Of a DNA stretch of 11,611 nucleotides, positions 1 to 7,504 are shown in pieces. Source of the stretch: JBIKWN01 sp044376365 (GTDB lineage Bacteria; Bdellovibrionota_C; UBA2361; JBIKWN01); the NCBI GenBank assembly GCA_044376365.1, contig JBILLA010000064.1:1-11611 (forward strand). Reading direction: 5' to 3'. Positions within the stretch are counted from its first letter, which is position 1. Each line of letters starts with the position of its first letter. The notes beneath the pieces were generated by a model. The model saw nothing but the letters and a program-made list of their open reading frames with translations. It made no database searches and had not been told where the DNA came from. Position numbers and translations under genes: made by a program.

Positions 1-715
1 TTTGAAAAAACTTCTGTTGAAGATTTCCAGTGCGACGTCCCTGAAAAACAATCGACTGATGAATAGTGAGTTCTCCAATGAGTTGTATGAGTTCATCCAG
101 TTTATGTGCAGCGACGCGAACTGTTTCGTCGCTTGTGCGCCCAGGTCGAGCACTTTCGCTCTTTGCAATCTCTGATTGCTTGGGTTGTGCTTTTGGCTGT
201 GTTGATAGTGGCTGTTGTATCTCTTGAGGTGTGACTTTGCTTTGTTCAGCTTCAGCTTTTGCCTGAGCAAAGAGTGCTTCAAGATCATCTTCATCGTTAT
301 CGATTTTTATAGTCGTTGCTGGAGCACGGTTGGGGGTTGTAGGTTTTCCAAGTATACGAAGCTTTTCATGTATCCAATTTTCATTGGGAATATATGAAGC
401 ATTTGTTCGGAGCTGATCAGTCCAATCAGTGAGGAATACTTGCACATCAAGGAGGATAGAAAGAATTTCACTTGAAAGTTCAAGTTCATTTTTCATTATG
501 AGCGTAATGACATCTTCAACGAGGTGAACAAAACTTCCAAACTCTTCAAGTCCAACAGAGCGAGACGCTCCTTTTAAATTGTGAGCAGCACGGAAGAGAC
601 TATGGTACACTTCTTCAGAAGGATTCGTCTCTAAATCAAGACAAGCTCTCTCCCATTGCACAAGTGTATCAAGTGCTTCATCCAGAAAGCATGCAATAAG
701 CTCTCTATCTATCAT
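1..715 (-). CDS. cheA: Chemotaxis histidine kinase CheA, N-terminal part (runs off left edge)
   Basis: CheA is the cytoplasmic kinase of chemoreceptor arrays. It autophosphorylates a histidine in its HPt domain and passes the phosphoryl group to CheY, CheB or CheV. The 238 visible residues start at ATG 715, with GAGGGA 8 nt upstream as a good ribosome-binding site. Residues 1-105 form the HPt domain, with motif FRAAHNLKGASRS and the phosphorylatable histidine at H45. Residues 106-210 are a low-complexity linker rich in A, Q, P, K and E. From about residue 214 comes VRVAAHKLDELIQLIGEL, the start of the dimerisation helix. The catalytic and CheW-like domains lie outside the window. The gene is divergent from the receptor-cheV pair, and a sigma-28-like promoter lies about 40 bp upstream. 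A separate HPt protein is unlikely because the dimerisation motif follows in frame. Confidence 0.93.
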   Translation of the reverse strand, partial: MIDRELIACFLDEALDTLVQWERACLDLETNPSEEVYHSLFRAAHNLKGASRSVGLEEFGSFVHLVEDVITLIMKNELELSSEILSILLDVQVFLTDWTDQLRTNASYIPNENWIHEKLRILGKPTTPNRAPATTIKIDNDEDDLEALFAQAKAEAEQSKVTPQEIQQPLSTQPKAQPKQSEIAKSESARPGRTSDETVRVAAHKLDELIQLIGELTIHQSIVFQGRRTGNLQQKFFQ

Positions 716-755
716 GATTTTGTTCCCTCAATGGTTTATACCCCAAGCCGTGGAA

Positions 756-783
756 TGATCGTCTCTTCAAGTGACAAACTTTA
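756..783 (-). promoter_or_regulatory. Possible sigma-28 (FliA-type) promoter for cheA
   Basis: On the minus strand TAAAGTTT (783-776) matches the enterobacterial sigma-28 -35 consensus exactly. After 12 nt comes GACGATCA (763-756), which matches 6 of 8 positions of the -10 consensus GCCGATAA. The usual spacer is 11 nt, so this is one longer. Transcription would begin near 748, about 33 nt before the cheA ATG. Flagellar and chemotaxis genes are classic sigma-28 targets. Use of this consensus in this organism is inferred. Confidence 0.45.
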
Positions 784-804
784 ACGCAAAACAGTTATTC
801 TGAT

Positions 805-816
805 ACGAAGCTTCGT
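805..816. repeat. 12-bp perfect palindrome between cheA and the receptor gene
   Basis: ACGAAGCTTCGT is its own reverse complement. It lies in the divergent intergenic region, about 90 bp from the cheA ATG and 100 bp from the receptor ATG. It could be an operator for a dimeric regulator, or chance. Confidence 0.3.
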
Positions 817-848
817 TAAGCTTTGCACGGCTCTTAGGGGTACATTTT

Positions 849-866
849 TTACTCAAGATTGAGTAA
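849..866. promoter_or_regulatory. Perfect 18-bp dyad upstream of the chemoreceptor gene
   Basis: TTACTCAA, then GA, then TTGAGTAA: 8-bp arms with no mismatch and a 2-nt centre, ending 52 nt before the proposed ATG at 919. The size and symmetry suit an operator for a dimeric DNA-binding protein. It has no GC-rich stem or following T-run, so it is not a terminator. The regulator is unknown. Confidence 0.4.
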
Positions 867-903
867 CGGACAGACGACTGATATTCATCGACTTTACTGT
901 ACA

Positions 904-909
904 AGAGGA
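904..909 (+). promoter_or_regulatory. Ribosome-binding site that sets the chemoreceptor start
   Basis: AGAGGA stands 9 nt before ATG 919. The upstream in-frame TTG at 859 has no such sequence and sits inside the perfect dyad, so the ATG is preferred. Starting there also places the first membrane helix directly at the N-terminus. Confidence 0.65.
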
Positions 910-918
910 CCTAACCGT

Positions 919-2583
919 ATGACATTGCGACAGAAACTGTATTTTCTAGCAGGTATTAATATCTTTCTTACACTTATCGTCGGCGTCATGGGATTTTGGG
1001 GAATAAGCCGTCTTGATCCATCTAACAGCCCTGTTACAACACAGATGAAAGCTGTCAGAAACGCAATGACAGTTGATATGATGCATGATGCATTTAATAG
1101 TGATGTTCTTCGTGCATTGTTAGTGAGTACCACAGGTGATACACGTTTTGGTTCTGAAGCAGAGATTAGTGATGATCTTGCTCGCCACAGTGAAGTTATG
1201 AACGAGGCAATTGCTGAGAATAAAGCATTACCGTTGAGTGCTCATATTCAAGAAGAGCTTGCTAAGACTGCTGGTCCTATCGCAAGCTATCAGAGCGGCG
1301 CAAAAAATATAGTTCGTCAGACGTTTAAGGATCCTAAGTCAGCACTGAGTATTTTTGAAGACTTTCAAGGTCTTTTTAGGCAACTTGAAGACGTCCTCGA
1401 GGAGTCTTCTGGTGTTATAGCAACTGAATCGCAAGAGACATTTGCACAAGAAGTAGCCTCGGCGGAATTTCTTAAAAAAGTTATATGGACTGGTTTGCTT
1501 ATAGCTGCCATTGTCGCAATCTGGATTTCGACACTTGTTGTGAAGTCAGTAATGACGCCTATGAAGCGTGCACTCGAAGAACTGACTGCTACGTCAACCG
1601 ATCTGCGTCGACAAGCAGATACGCTTACTGAAAGTTCATCAGACCTCAATGCAGCATCGAATGAGCAATCTGCTGCTGTGCAGGAGTCAGTTGCTGCAAT
1701 TGCAGAAATTCTTAGTATGGTTTCGCAAACCACTAATTTCTCTGAACAATCTATTTCATCATCTTCGACAATGACTGACCGTACACAGGAAGGAAATCGC
1801 ATTATTAATCGCTTGGCGCATTCTATCGGATCTATTCAACAGGCAAATGCTCAGTTAATGGAGATGGCAAATATCATTCAAGAGATATCTAACAAAGCAA
1901 CAGTCATCAACGATATTGTGTTTAAGACGCAACTACTTTCGTTTAATGCATCGATTGAAGCTGCACGTGCAGGGCAGCATGGACGTGGCTTTGCTGTTGT
2001 TGCTGAAGAAGTTGGTAATCTTGCTGAAATGAGTGGAAGCTCTGCACGTGAAATACAGTCCTTACTTGAGGATAGCCAAAAGCAAGTCTCTTTAATTGTT
2101 GAAAGTGTGCAAAAGCGTGTCCAAGAAGGAGAGCAAGTTGCAAGTGAAGCAGTAGCAATCTTTAATAAAATCTCTGGTGAGACATCAAATCTTAATGGTT
2201 TTATTAATAGGATTGGTGAAGCAACGAAAGAGCAAGAAACGGGAATTCATCAGATTTCCACTGCTATGAATCAAGTGGGCATTTCTGCTCAAAAGAATCT
2301 ATCATCAGCAACACAGGCATCTTTGGCCTCAAGAAAACTATCAAGCCAAAGTGTCGCACTGGCTGGTGTTGTTTCGAGTTTAGAGCACCTTATGTTTGGT
2401 CGTAGTGCATTCAACGATGCTTCAAGAGATGAGCGTGCGTCTACCTCTGCTCGTGAGCGTTATATTTCACTCACCGAGGAATATCATCCGTCAACAAATG
2501 GAGTCTCGTCGCAGCATAATGGTATGGCATCGGGCAAGAGTGTTCTTGCAGATGATGAATCATTTCGTCCGTATGTAGGATAA
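919..2583 (+). CDS. Methyl-accepting chemotaxis protein (transmembrane chemoreceptor)
   Basis: This receptor senses an external signal and controls CheA through its cytoplasmic hairpin. The protein is 554 aa from ATG 919; a TTG at 859 would add 20 unlikely residues. TM1 is at residues 7-29. A helical periplasmic domain of about 155 residues follows (30-186, probably a four-helix bundle), then TM2 at 188-208. Residues 209-490 are one long coiled-coil signalling domain. Its tip lies around 333-368 and includes FKTQLLSFNASIEAARAG and RGFAVVAEEVGNLAEMSG. Only about 30 residues separate TM2 from the coiled coil, and I cannot recognise a canonical HAMP domain. The last 60 residues are polar and disordered-looking, without a CheR-binding NWETF-type pentapeptide. 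The ligand cannot be predicted. cheV follows after 16 bp, so the two are probably cotranscribed. Confidence 0.93.
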   Translation: MTLRQKLYFLAGINIFLTLIVGVMGFWGISRLDPSNSPVTTQMKAVRNAMTVDMMHDAFNSDVLRALLVSTTGDTRFGSEAEISDDLARHSEVMNEAIAENKALPLSAHIQEELAKTAGPIASYQSGAKNIVRQTFKDPKSALSIFEDFQGLFRQLEDVLEESSGVIATESQETFAQEVASAEFLKKVIWTGLLIAAIVAIWISTLVVKSVMTPMKRALEELTATSTDLRRQADTLTESSSDLNAASNEQSAAVQESVAAIAEILSMVSQTTNFSEQSISSSSTMTDRTQEGNRIINRLAHSIGSIQQANAQLMEMANIIQEISNKATVINDIVFKTQLLSFNASIEAARAGQHGRGFAVVAEEVGNLAEMSGSSAREIQSLLEDSQKQVSLIVESVQKRVQEGEQVASEAVAIFNKISGETSNLNGFINRIGEATKEQETGIHQISTAMNQVGISAQKNLSSATQASLASRKLSSQSVALAGVVSSLEHLMFGRSAFNDASRDERASTSARERYISLTEEYHPSTNGVSSQHNGMASGKSVLADDESFRPYVG

Positions 2584-2599
2584 CGGTAGATAGAAACAT

Positions 2600-3523
2600 A
2601 TGCAGCATCCACGTTCGATTACAAAACGTAAAAATCGTATTCTTCTTGACTGCGGAACGAATGAAGTTGAATTTCTACGATTTTATGTTGCCGATAAATT
2701 TTATGGCATTAATGTATCGAAAGTGCGACAGGCTGTCGTTTTTGAACCTGAGAAATTAAGTGTTATTCCTCAAACGTGCAGCTCGTATTATGGCACCTAT
2801 CTTTATCGTGGTGCCTGTATTCCAGTGATAACATTACGCGGTTATTTTGGTCTTGGACAAGAGGCGCTACATAAACGAACCATTTTATTGGTTTGCGATT
2901 TTAGTCAGTGCACTATTGGGTATGTCGTTGATGGTATTCGGGATATTTTGCGCTGTTCTTGGGATAACTTTCAGCCTGCTAAGCAGCTAGAGAATAGTAG
3001 TAATCTATTAACAGGAAATTTACTTTTTCAAGATGAGATTACTCCAATCCTTGATGTCGAAGAGATGCTTACAAAAATAATTCCTGATGTTGGAATAGAG
3101 CGCGATGTGCCAAACGTGAAGCCTTCCGCTCGGACTGAGGCATTGGTTGGCAAGCGGGTTGTCTACTGCGAGGATTCCCCCACCGTGCAGAAAGTCTTGT
3201 TGCGATGTCTTCAAGAATTGGGGCTTAGAGATATTACAATATTCTCATCGGGACAAGAAGGACTTTCTTATGTTACTGCTCATCCAGATGCTGTTGACCT
3301 CATTATTAGTGATATTGAGATGCCACAATTAGATGGTTTAACGCTCTGTCGTGAGTTGAAATCAAAGCCTCAATCTCATCAGATCCCTTTTCTTTTTTTC
3401 TCATCAACAATAAGTGATGAAATGCGCTTTAAGTGCCAAAGTGTTGGTGGTATCGCTGCGTTCTCTAAACCAGAGATATCAGCGCTTACCACCTATGTTG
3501 ATAAGCTTCTTACTGAGAACTAG
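2600..3523 (+). CDS. cheV: Chemotaxis coupling/adaptation protein CheV (CheW-like plus receiver)
   Basis: CheV couples receptors to CheA through a CheW-like domain and carries a receiver domain that CheA can phosphorylate, tuning adaptation. The protein is 307 aa, the usual length. Residues 20-160 form the CheW-like domain (FLRFYVADKFYGINVSKV, later PVITLRGYFGL and TPILDVEEML). Residues 184-305 form the receiver: acidic pair E191-D192, phosphoacceptor D238 in IISDIEMPQLDG, the Ser/Thr switch S268 in FFSST, and K290 in FSKPE. All key receiver residues are present, so it should be phosphorylatable. ATG 2600 has only a weak upstream GGTAG, and translation may be coupled to the receptor gene ending at 2583. 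Its stop codon overlaps the end of the convergent barrel gene by 4 bp. Confidence 0.94.
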   Translation: MQHPRSITKRKNRILLDCGTNEVEFLRFYVADKFYGINVSKVRQAVVFEPEKLSVIPQTCSSYYGTYLYRGACIPVITLRGYFGLGQEALHKRTILLVCDFSQCTIGYVVDGIRDILRCSWDNFQPAKQLENSSNLLTGNLLFQDEITPILDVEEMLTKIIPDVGIERDVPNVKPSARTEALVGKRVVYCEDSPTVQKVLLRCLQELGLRDITIFSSGQEGLSYVTAHPDAVDLIISDIEMPQLDGLTLCRELKSKPQSHQIPFLFFSSTISDEMRFKCQSVGGIAAFSKPEISALTTYVDKLLTEN

Positions 3524-4269
3524 AAACGGAACGATAGACCACCAGCAAAAAACGGATCTGCATAACCGCCACTCACATTTCTGCCCATATGAATGTCTGC
3601 TTGCATATCAGGTGTAAGTAAGTAGGTAAATCCGATGTGGGTTATTTGAGAAAATGGGCCATCGTTATAGGTCTCAAAGATATATTCATAGAACGATGCA
3701 ATGCGATCTGTAAAACCTACGCCAACAGAGAATGTCTGTTGATAAATTGTTTCACGATCAGCATCGACAGCTTCTGAGCGGAAGTATGACATGGTCGAAA
3801 GTGAAAATGTGTCATCAAGCTCTGATGCTGTACAGATTTTAATTTCAGGTGACCATGTCTCTTGGCCATCATTGCCTGCAGGGATAAATGTTGCTGGGAT
3901 TAATGAAAGATCGAAGTACTTTGAAACACTTTTTTCGAGGCCGAGCTTGAAGCCAGCATAGACATCATTAAAATTTGATGTCGTATGTCCTTGTCGGCGT
4001 GTGATATTCCAACTTGGTGTACCAAGTCGTAGTTCAAAGTTATTGACTACTGCATGACGGATGAGCGTCTCGGGGGCAGTGGTAAAATTTTCATCTTGTA
4101 ATCTTTGGTAGGTAAATCCTGTTTCAACTTGCGTCATGCCTTCAGGTACCACAAAAGCAGATTCCGTGAAGTCAGGACGGTCTGTACTTATGGGGTCAGA
4201 CCAATCGCCTGCAAGGCACGGAGTTGAGATAAAGGATACAAGGGCTAGGGTAAGGATGTTTTTATTCAT
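3520..4269 (-). CDS. Predicted outer-membrane beta-barrel protein, phenol MetA degradation-like family
   Basis: The protein is 249 aa from ATG 4269. Residues 1-20 are a typical signal peptide, with cleavage likely after CLA. The mature start ISTDRPDFTESAFVVPEG, then QVETGFTY, is the hallmark of the 'putative MetA-pathway of phenol degradation' family (PF13557), predicted outer-membrane barrels of unclear substrate. Alternating hydrophobic strands continue to the end, and the C-terminal GGLSFRF ends in phenylalanine as barrels usually do. An upstream in-frame ATG at 4320 would add 17 residues, including a charged stretch before the signal peptide. Neither start has a good ribosome-binding site; the signal peptide favours 4269. 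It is the last gene of the receptor-tonB operon, 80 bp after tonB, so a role in outer-membrane passage of the same substrate is possible but inferred. Confidence 0.8.
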   Translation of the reverse strand: MNKNILTLALVSFISTPCLAGDWSDPISTDRPDFTESAFVVPEGMTQVETGFTYQRLQDENFTTAPETLIRHAVVNNFELRLGTPSWNITRRQGHTTSNFNDVYAGFKLGLEKSVSKYFDLSLIPATFIPAGNDGQETWSPEIKICTASELDDTFSLSTMSYFRSEAVDADRETIYQQTFSVGVGFTDRIASFYEYIFETYNDGPFSQITHIGFTYLLTPDMQADIHMGRNVSGGYADPFFAGGLSFRF

Positions 4270-4349
4270 TATAATAAAAGTAAAAATTGGACACCCTCGC
4301 CGTTCTTTTTCAAGCGACATTTGAAGCGGCCAATGGTTCGTATCAAAAG

Positions 4350-5249
4350 TTACTGCGCGATAAGATTAAATCGTATCGGCACTTGGAAGTTCACGGAAGT
4401 GCCTGTTATAGATTCAGGAATTGGGGGAAACGGTGCGGCATATTGTAGCATTGATTCAACGCCTTCGCTCAGTAAAGGAGAGTCGCTATCGACAACCTGG
4501 ATCTGTTCTAGTGCGCCAGCGCGAGATAGTGTCAGCGAGACGACAACACGTCCCTCTATGCTTCGTTCACGAGCTCGTTTGGGATAGCGTTTATTCTTTG
4601 CAATATGTGCAGCGACAAGCTGTTGATAGGTAAGAGCTGCACTGCCACCTGCGCCACCGATCTGTTCAGTTGATGTTCCTGTTGGACCTAGAGCAGCAGG
4701 GCTTTTGGGTCCATCTGAAGCGGTTACAGGAGCTTCTTTTTGTGGCTGTTGAGGTTCTAAAGCTTTATCCTTAATTTTTGTCTTTGGTTTTGCCTGTACT
4801 TCCATGCGCCCGGTTGCTTTGCTTTCCTCAACAAGGATTTTATCTTTCTGAACAACTTCTTTTGGCTGTTCTTCTTGTGGCTTTTCTTGTTGTGGAAAAG
4901 TTTCTTGCACAGACCCGACAATTGAAACCATAAATACTTGGTTGCTTGACGAGGCAAGGGCTGCTGCAGTTTGTTGAGGTTGGATGAGTGTTTGTCCAAT
5001 CCACCAGACGCAACATGCCATGGCCAGATGAATCATCAACGAAATACAGAGAGGTTTTGTAATACTTTCATCATGGAGTTCGAGCCGTTTTGGTAATCCT
5101 TTACCTCCTTCAATAACTTTTAAGTTTCTCCTAAAAGAAAGAGGGGTTGGTTCTGGTTGAATAGGCTCAATAGGATCGAAGGTAAACTTCGAGCGTTTCC
5201 CCTCTGGGGGAAGAAAGTCTTTTGCTGGTAACCACTTTAGTGTTGCCAT
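4350..5249 (-). CDS. tonB: TonB energy-transducing protein with long cytoplasmic N-terminus
   Basis: TonB carries proton-motive energy from ExbB-ExbD to outer-membrane receptors. The protein is 299 aa. Residues 1-64 are charged and predicted cytoplasmic, and residues 65-87 form the single membrane anchor. The anchor contains S70 and H74 in SLMIH, the SxxxH pattern essential in E. coli TonB (S16/H20). Residues 114-205 are a periplasmic linker rich in P, Q, E and K. Residues 206-299 are the TonB C-terminal domain, with YPKRARERSIEGRVVVSLTL and a final strand VPIRFNL. Classical TonB starts almost directly with its anchor, so the 64-residue extension is unusual. No other in-frame ATG precedes the anchor. 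The gene starts 35 bp after the receptor stop and clearly serves that receptor. exbB and exbD are absent from the window. There is no recognisable ribosome-binding site, so translational coupling is possible. Confidence 0.92.
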   Translation of the reverse strand: MATLKWLPAKDFLPPEGKRSKFTFDPIEPIQPEPTPLSFRRNLKVIEGGKGLPKRLELHDESITKPLCISLMIHLAMACCVWWIGQTLIQPQQTAAALASSSNQVFMVSIVGSVQETFPQQEKPQEEQPKEVVQKDKILVEESKATGRMEVQAKPKTKIKDKALEPQQPQKEAPVTASDGPKSPAALGPTGTSTEQIGGAGGSAALTYQQLVAAHIAKNKRYPKRARERSIEGRVVVSLTLSRAGALEQIQVVDSDSPLLSEGVESMLQYAAPFPPIPESITGTSVNFQVPIRFNLIAQ

Positions 5250-5284
5250 TGAGGAGAACGCTCGATAAATATTTTGTTAGTATA

Positions 5285-7390
5285 TTACAGATCTATGTGA
5301 AGACCCATGTAGTAGTTTCTGGGGTTGCCAGGTTCGACACCGTTGCTACGTACCCGAGAGATATATTCTTCATCAAAAATGTTATTTACTCCACCGACGA
5401 GGGCAATATTTTTATAGACGGGAACTTCGGCTGTTAAATCCCATATTGCATAGTTATCAATGAATCGATTATCAGTCTGAGCATCATCAGCATACATTGA
5501 GTCAACGAAGGTCCCGATAAATGCAATTTTTGTAGCATTATCAAGGGAGTAGGTAAGCCCGCTTCGGAATAAAGTCTCGGGGGCATGCTGCGGTGTTTTG
5601 CCTGTAAGCGGACCCTGTGTGAACTCTGCATCAAGGAGGCTAATGTTCGAGTACCAGGTCAGCGACCGATCTGGAATGAGGCTTACATCCAACGCTGCAT
5701 CCAGACCTCGATAGCGAGCACGACCGACGTTTTGAATTTGATTGCCCACGCGTCCGAACTGATTTCGGTACTCGGTCCAGAATAAGCTTGTATCAAATGT
5801 TGCCCATTTTGTGAGATCTCCCTTGAGTCCAAACTCACTATTCACACTTTGACCTGCATCAAGATCGTTTGAAATGGTATCGCCTGTTTGGAGCGGAATT
5901 GCATCTTGGTATGTTACTGGCTTGTAACCTTGAGATACGTTGACATAGTTTTTCAGTGTATCGCTCCATGCATACGTAATGCCTAGGCCTCCAAGAGGAA
6001 CTGCATCATAGCGATTGTCAGAGCGCAAAGGTGTGACGATCGTTGCAGACTTATTAATCTCTTCACGAATATCTTGAAAGATATTTTCCATGCGAAGTCC
6101 TGGCGTGACCGACCAATTGCCAAGATTAAAGCGATTTTCAGTAAAGACAGAAGCAGTGCCAGTGCTGCGAGCGTAACGCTTTTCAAGTGCTCCAGTTGTT
6201 GCGTAGGGAGTCTCGCCTTTCCATTGATTGTATGGAGAATCATTGAAAGAACCAGCAACACCAAAGGTAAAGACATGAGCATCCTTTTCTCCCCAGCCCT
6301 GTTGATAGCGATTGTCAGTGCCAACAAAGCGGAACGCTTGGTCTTGAATGGTATTGGTTGTGCCAAGTGGAATACCACCAAAAGTGGGTGCGTCACCATA
6401 GCTTTGACGACGAGAGTAGCGATCATAGTATCCACCATAGAGCTTTGATGTAATCGAAGCATGAGAGTCGATAGTATGTTCAAGTGTCGCTGTAGAAACA
6501 TAGCGAGCGATTTGGAGTCGGTCATATTGCAGAGTGCTGCCAAACCGATCGTCCTCAAGAGAGACGACACCTTCTGCAGCTGTGCGAGCAAGACCGCCAG
6601 GTTCTCCGTGATCACCATTGTAGACATCTATATCTAACAGCAATCTGTTGTCGTTATTAATAATGTGTGTTGATCGTAGTGTTCCATTGTCTATCTGATA
6701 GTCGCTGTTGAAAGAGCGAAACCCATCACTGTCACGGTGATGGTATGAAGCAAGAATGCCGTTTTGTGCGTCACCAGCAGTGAGTTCATTGTATGTTGCA
6801 TAGAGTGAGTTTGATCCAACGATCTGTTTGGTGGTGAGCGAGAGTGGCTTATTAAGTTGAGCTTTTCTTGTGATGAAGTTCATAGCTCCTGAGGGTTGAG
6901 GGCCGTAGATGAGTGACGCGCCGCCACGAATGAACTCGGTGCTTGTGATGCTGTCTGTTGGAGGTACGTAGTAACTTGCTGGGTAGCCGTATGGATCAGG
7001 CGCAAGCGGTAGGCCATCTTTAAGCATGAGAAGGTTGAAAGACTCATGGGGATCTCCAATGCCTCGATAGTTAATACTGGCAAAGCTTTCATTGTTGACT
7101 TCGCTGGCTAGGAGCCCAGGTACCTGAGAAAGCACCTGGCGGTAGTTGTTGGTCACGATCGGTGGCAGTGCTTCTAGATTTGTGATGGTGACTTTTTTAT
7201 CAGCAAGAATTTTGCCCTCTTCAACAACGGGGGGAAGGAGGGTGAGCTGCTTTGATGCGGTGCTTTCGACGGTGACGGTCTCTAGTTGACCAAGCTGCTT
7301 GGTAGGTTCCTGTTGTGCAAAAGCATTGCCCGAGAGCGCAAGGCTTAGTGCCAAGAGGGATACTAGAGTATTTCTTTCAAGTTTATTCAT
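5285..7390 (-). CDS. TonB-dependent outer-membrane receptor, FecA-like
   Basis: This 701-aa ligand-gated outer-membrane transporter has a signal peptide at residues 1-25 (cleavage after AFA) and a probable TonB box near 37-41 (ETVTV). The plug domain spans about 60-178, including QVLSQVPGLLASEV, INYRGIG, MLKDGLPLAPDPYGYP and FIRGGASLIYGPQPSGAMNF. Residues 180-701 are a 22-strand-type barrel, with the late motif GGVNNIFDEEY and C-terminal YYMGLHIDL. The PYGYP and RGG...YGPQ segments resemble FecA-type ferric citrate receptors. It lacks the N-terminal signalling domain of true FecA (774 aa in E. coli), so it should not signal to an anti-sigma factor. The substrate is unproven: iron-siderophore is most likely by family, but other metals or organic ligands remain possible. 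It is first in an operon with tonB and a second barrel protein. ATG 7390 has no clear ribosome-binding site. Confidence 0.92.
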   Translation of the reverse strand: MNKLERNTLVSLLALSLALSGNAFAQQEPTKQLGQLETVTVESTASKQLTLLPPVVEEGKILADKKVTITNLEALPPIVTNNYRQVLSQVPGLLASEVNNESFASINYRGIGDPHESFNLLMLKDGLPLAPDPYGYPASYYVPPTDSITSTEFIRGGASLIYGPQPSGAMNFITRKAQLNKPLSLTTKQIVGSNSLYATYNELTAGDAQNGILASYHHRDSDGFRSFNSDYQIDNGTLRSTHIINNDNRLLLDIDVYNGDHGEPGGLARTAAEGVVSLEDDRFGSTLQYDRLQIARYVSTATLEHTIDSHASITSKLYGGYYDRYSRRQSYGDAPTFGGIPLGTTNTIQDQAFRFVGTDNRYQQGWGEKDAHVFTFGVAGSFNDSPYNQWKGETPYATTGALEKRYARSTGTASVFTENRFNLGNWSVTPGLRMENIFQDIREEINKSATIVTPLRSDNRYDAVPLGGLGITYAWSDTLKNYVNVSQGYKPVTYQDAIPLQTGDTISNDLDAGQSVNSEFGLKGDLTKWATFDTSLFWTEYRNQFGRVGNQIQNVGRARYRGLDAALDVSLIPDRSLTWYSNISLLDAEFTQGPLTGKTPQHAPETLFRSGLTYSLDNATKIAFIGTFVDSMYADDAQTDNRFIDNYAIWDLTAEVPVYKNIALVGGVNNIFDEEYISRVRSNGVEPGNPRNYYMGLHIDL

Positions 7391-7504
7391 GCTGGTTGAG
7401 TACGTATTTATTTAATAATTTCAGTTTGTTATGTGATAAATCGTCGGTAGGTATACTAACCTCACGATATTTGCATGAACTGCTCGGTATATCAAGCTCT
7501 TAGC
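7391..7504 (-). promoter_or_regulatory. Leader and promoter region of the receptor-tonB operon
   Basis: This AT-rich region must hold the operon promoter. The best guess is TTCATG (rc of 7473-7478) with TATACC (rc of 7449-7454) 18 nt downstream, but the match is poor. I see no good Fur box (GATAATGATAATCATTATC-like) and no cobalamin or other riboswitch core. Confidence 0.2.

Noticed and set aside
859..918. N-terminal extension of the chemoreceptor from TTG 859
   Set aside because: No ribosome-binding site, start codon inside a perfect dyad, and a polar 20-residue stretch before TM1; ATG 919 has AGAGGA at proper spacing.
1365..1802. A 145-codon minus-strand frame antisense to the chemoreceptor
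   Set aside because: Its Ser/Ala/Val-rich translation is expected opposite the Ser/Ala/Glu-rich coiled coil; there are no start signals.
4270..4320. N-terminal extension of the barrel protein from ATG 4320
   Set aside because: It would place a charged stretch before a complete signal peptide, and it has no better ribosome-binding site than ATG 4269.
5983..6627. A 214-codon open frame on the minus strand inside the FecA-like gene, in another frame
   Set aside because: It lies wholly inside a well-supported receptor gene, has no ribosome-binding site, signal peptide or family motif, and reads as Leu/Ser/Ala/Met-rich frame-shadow sequence.
7391..7504. Fur box or cobalamin riboswitch before the FecA-like gene
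   Set aside because: Searched for GATAATGATAATCATTATC-like arrangements and conserved B12-box sequence on the minus strand; only scattered AT-rich half matches were seen.
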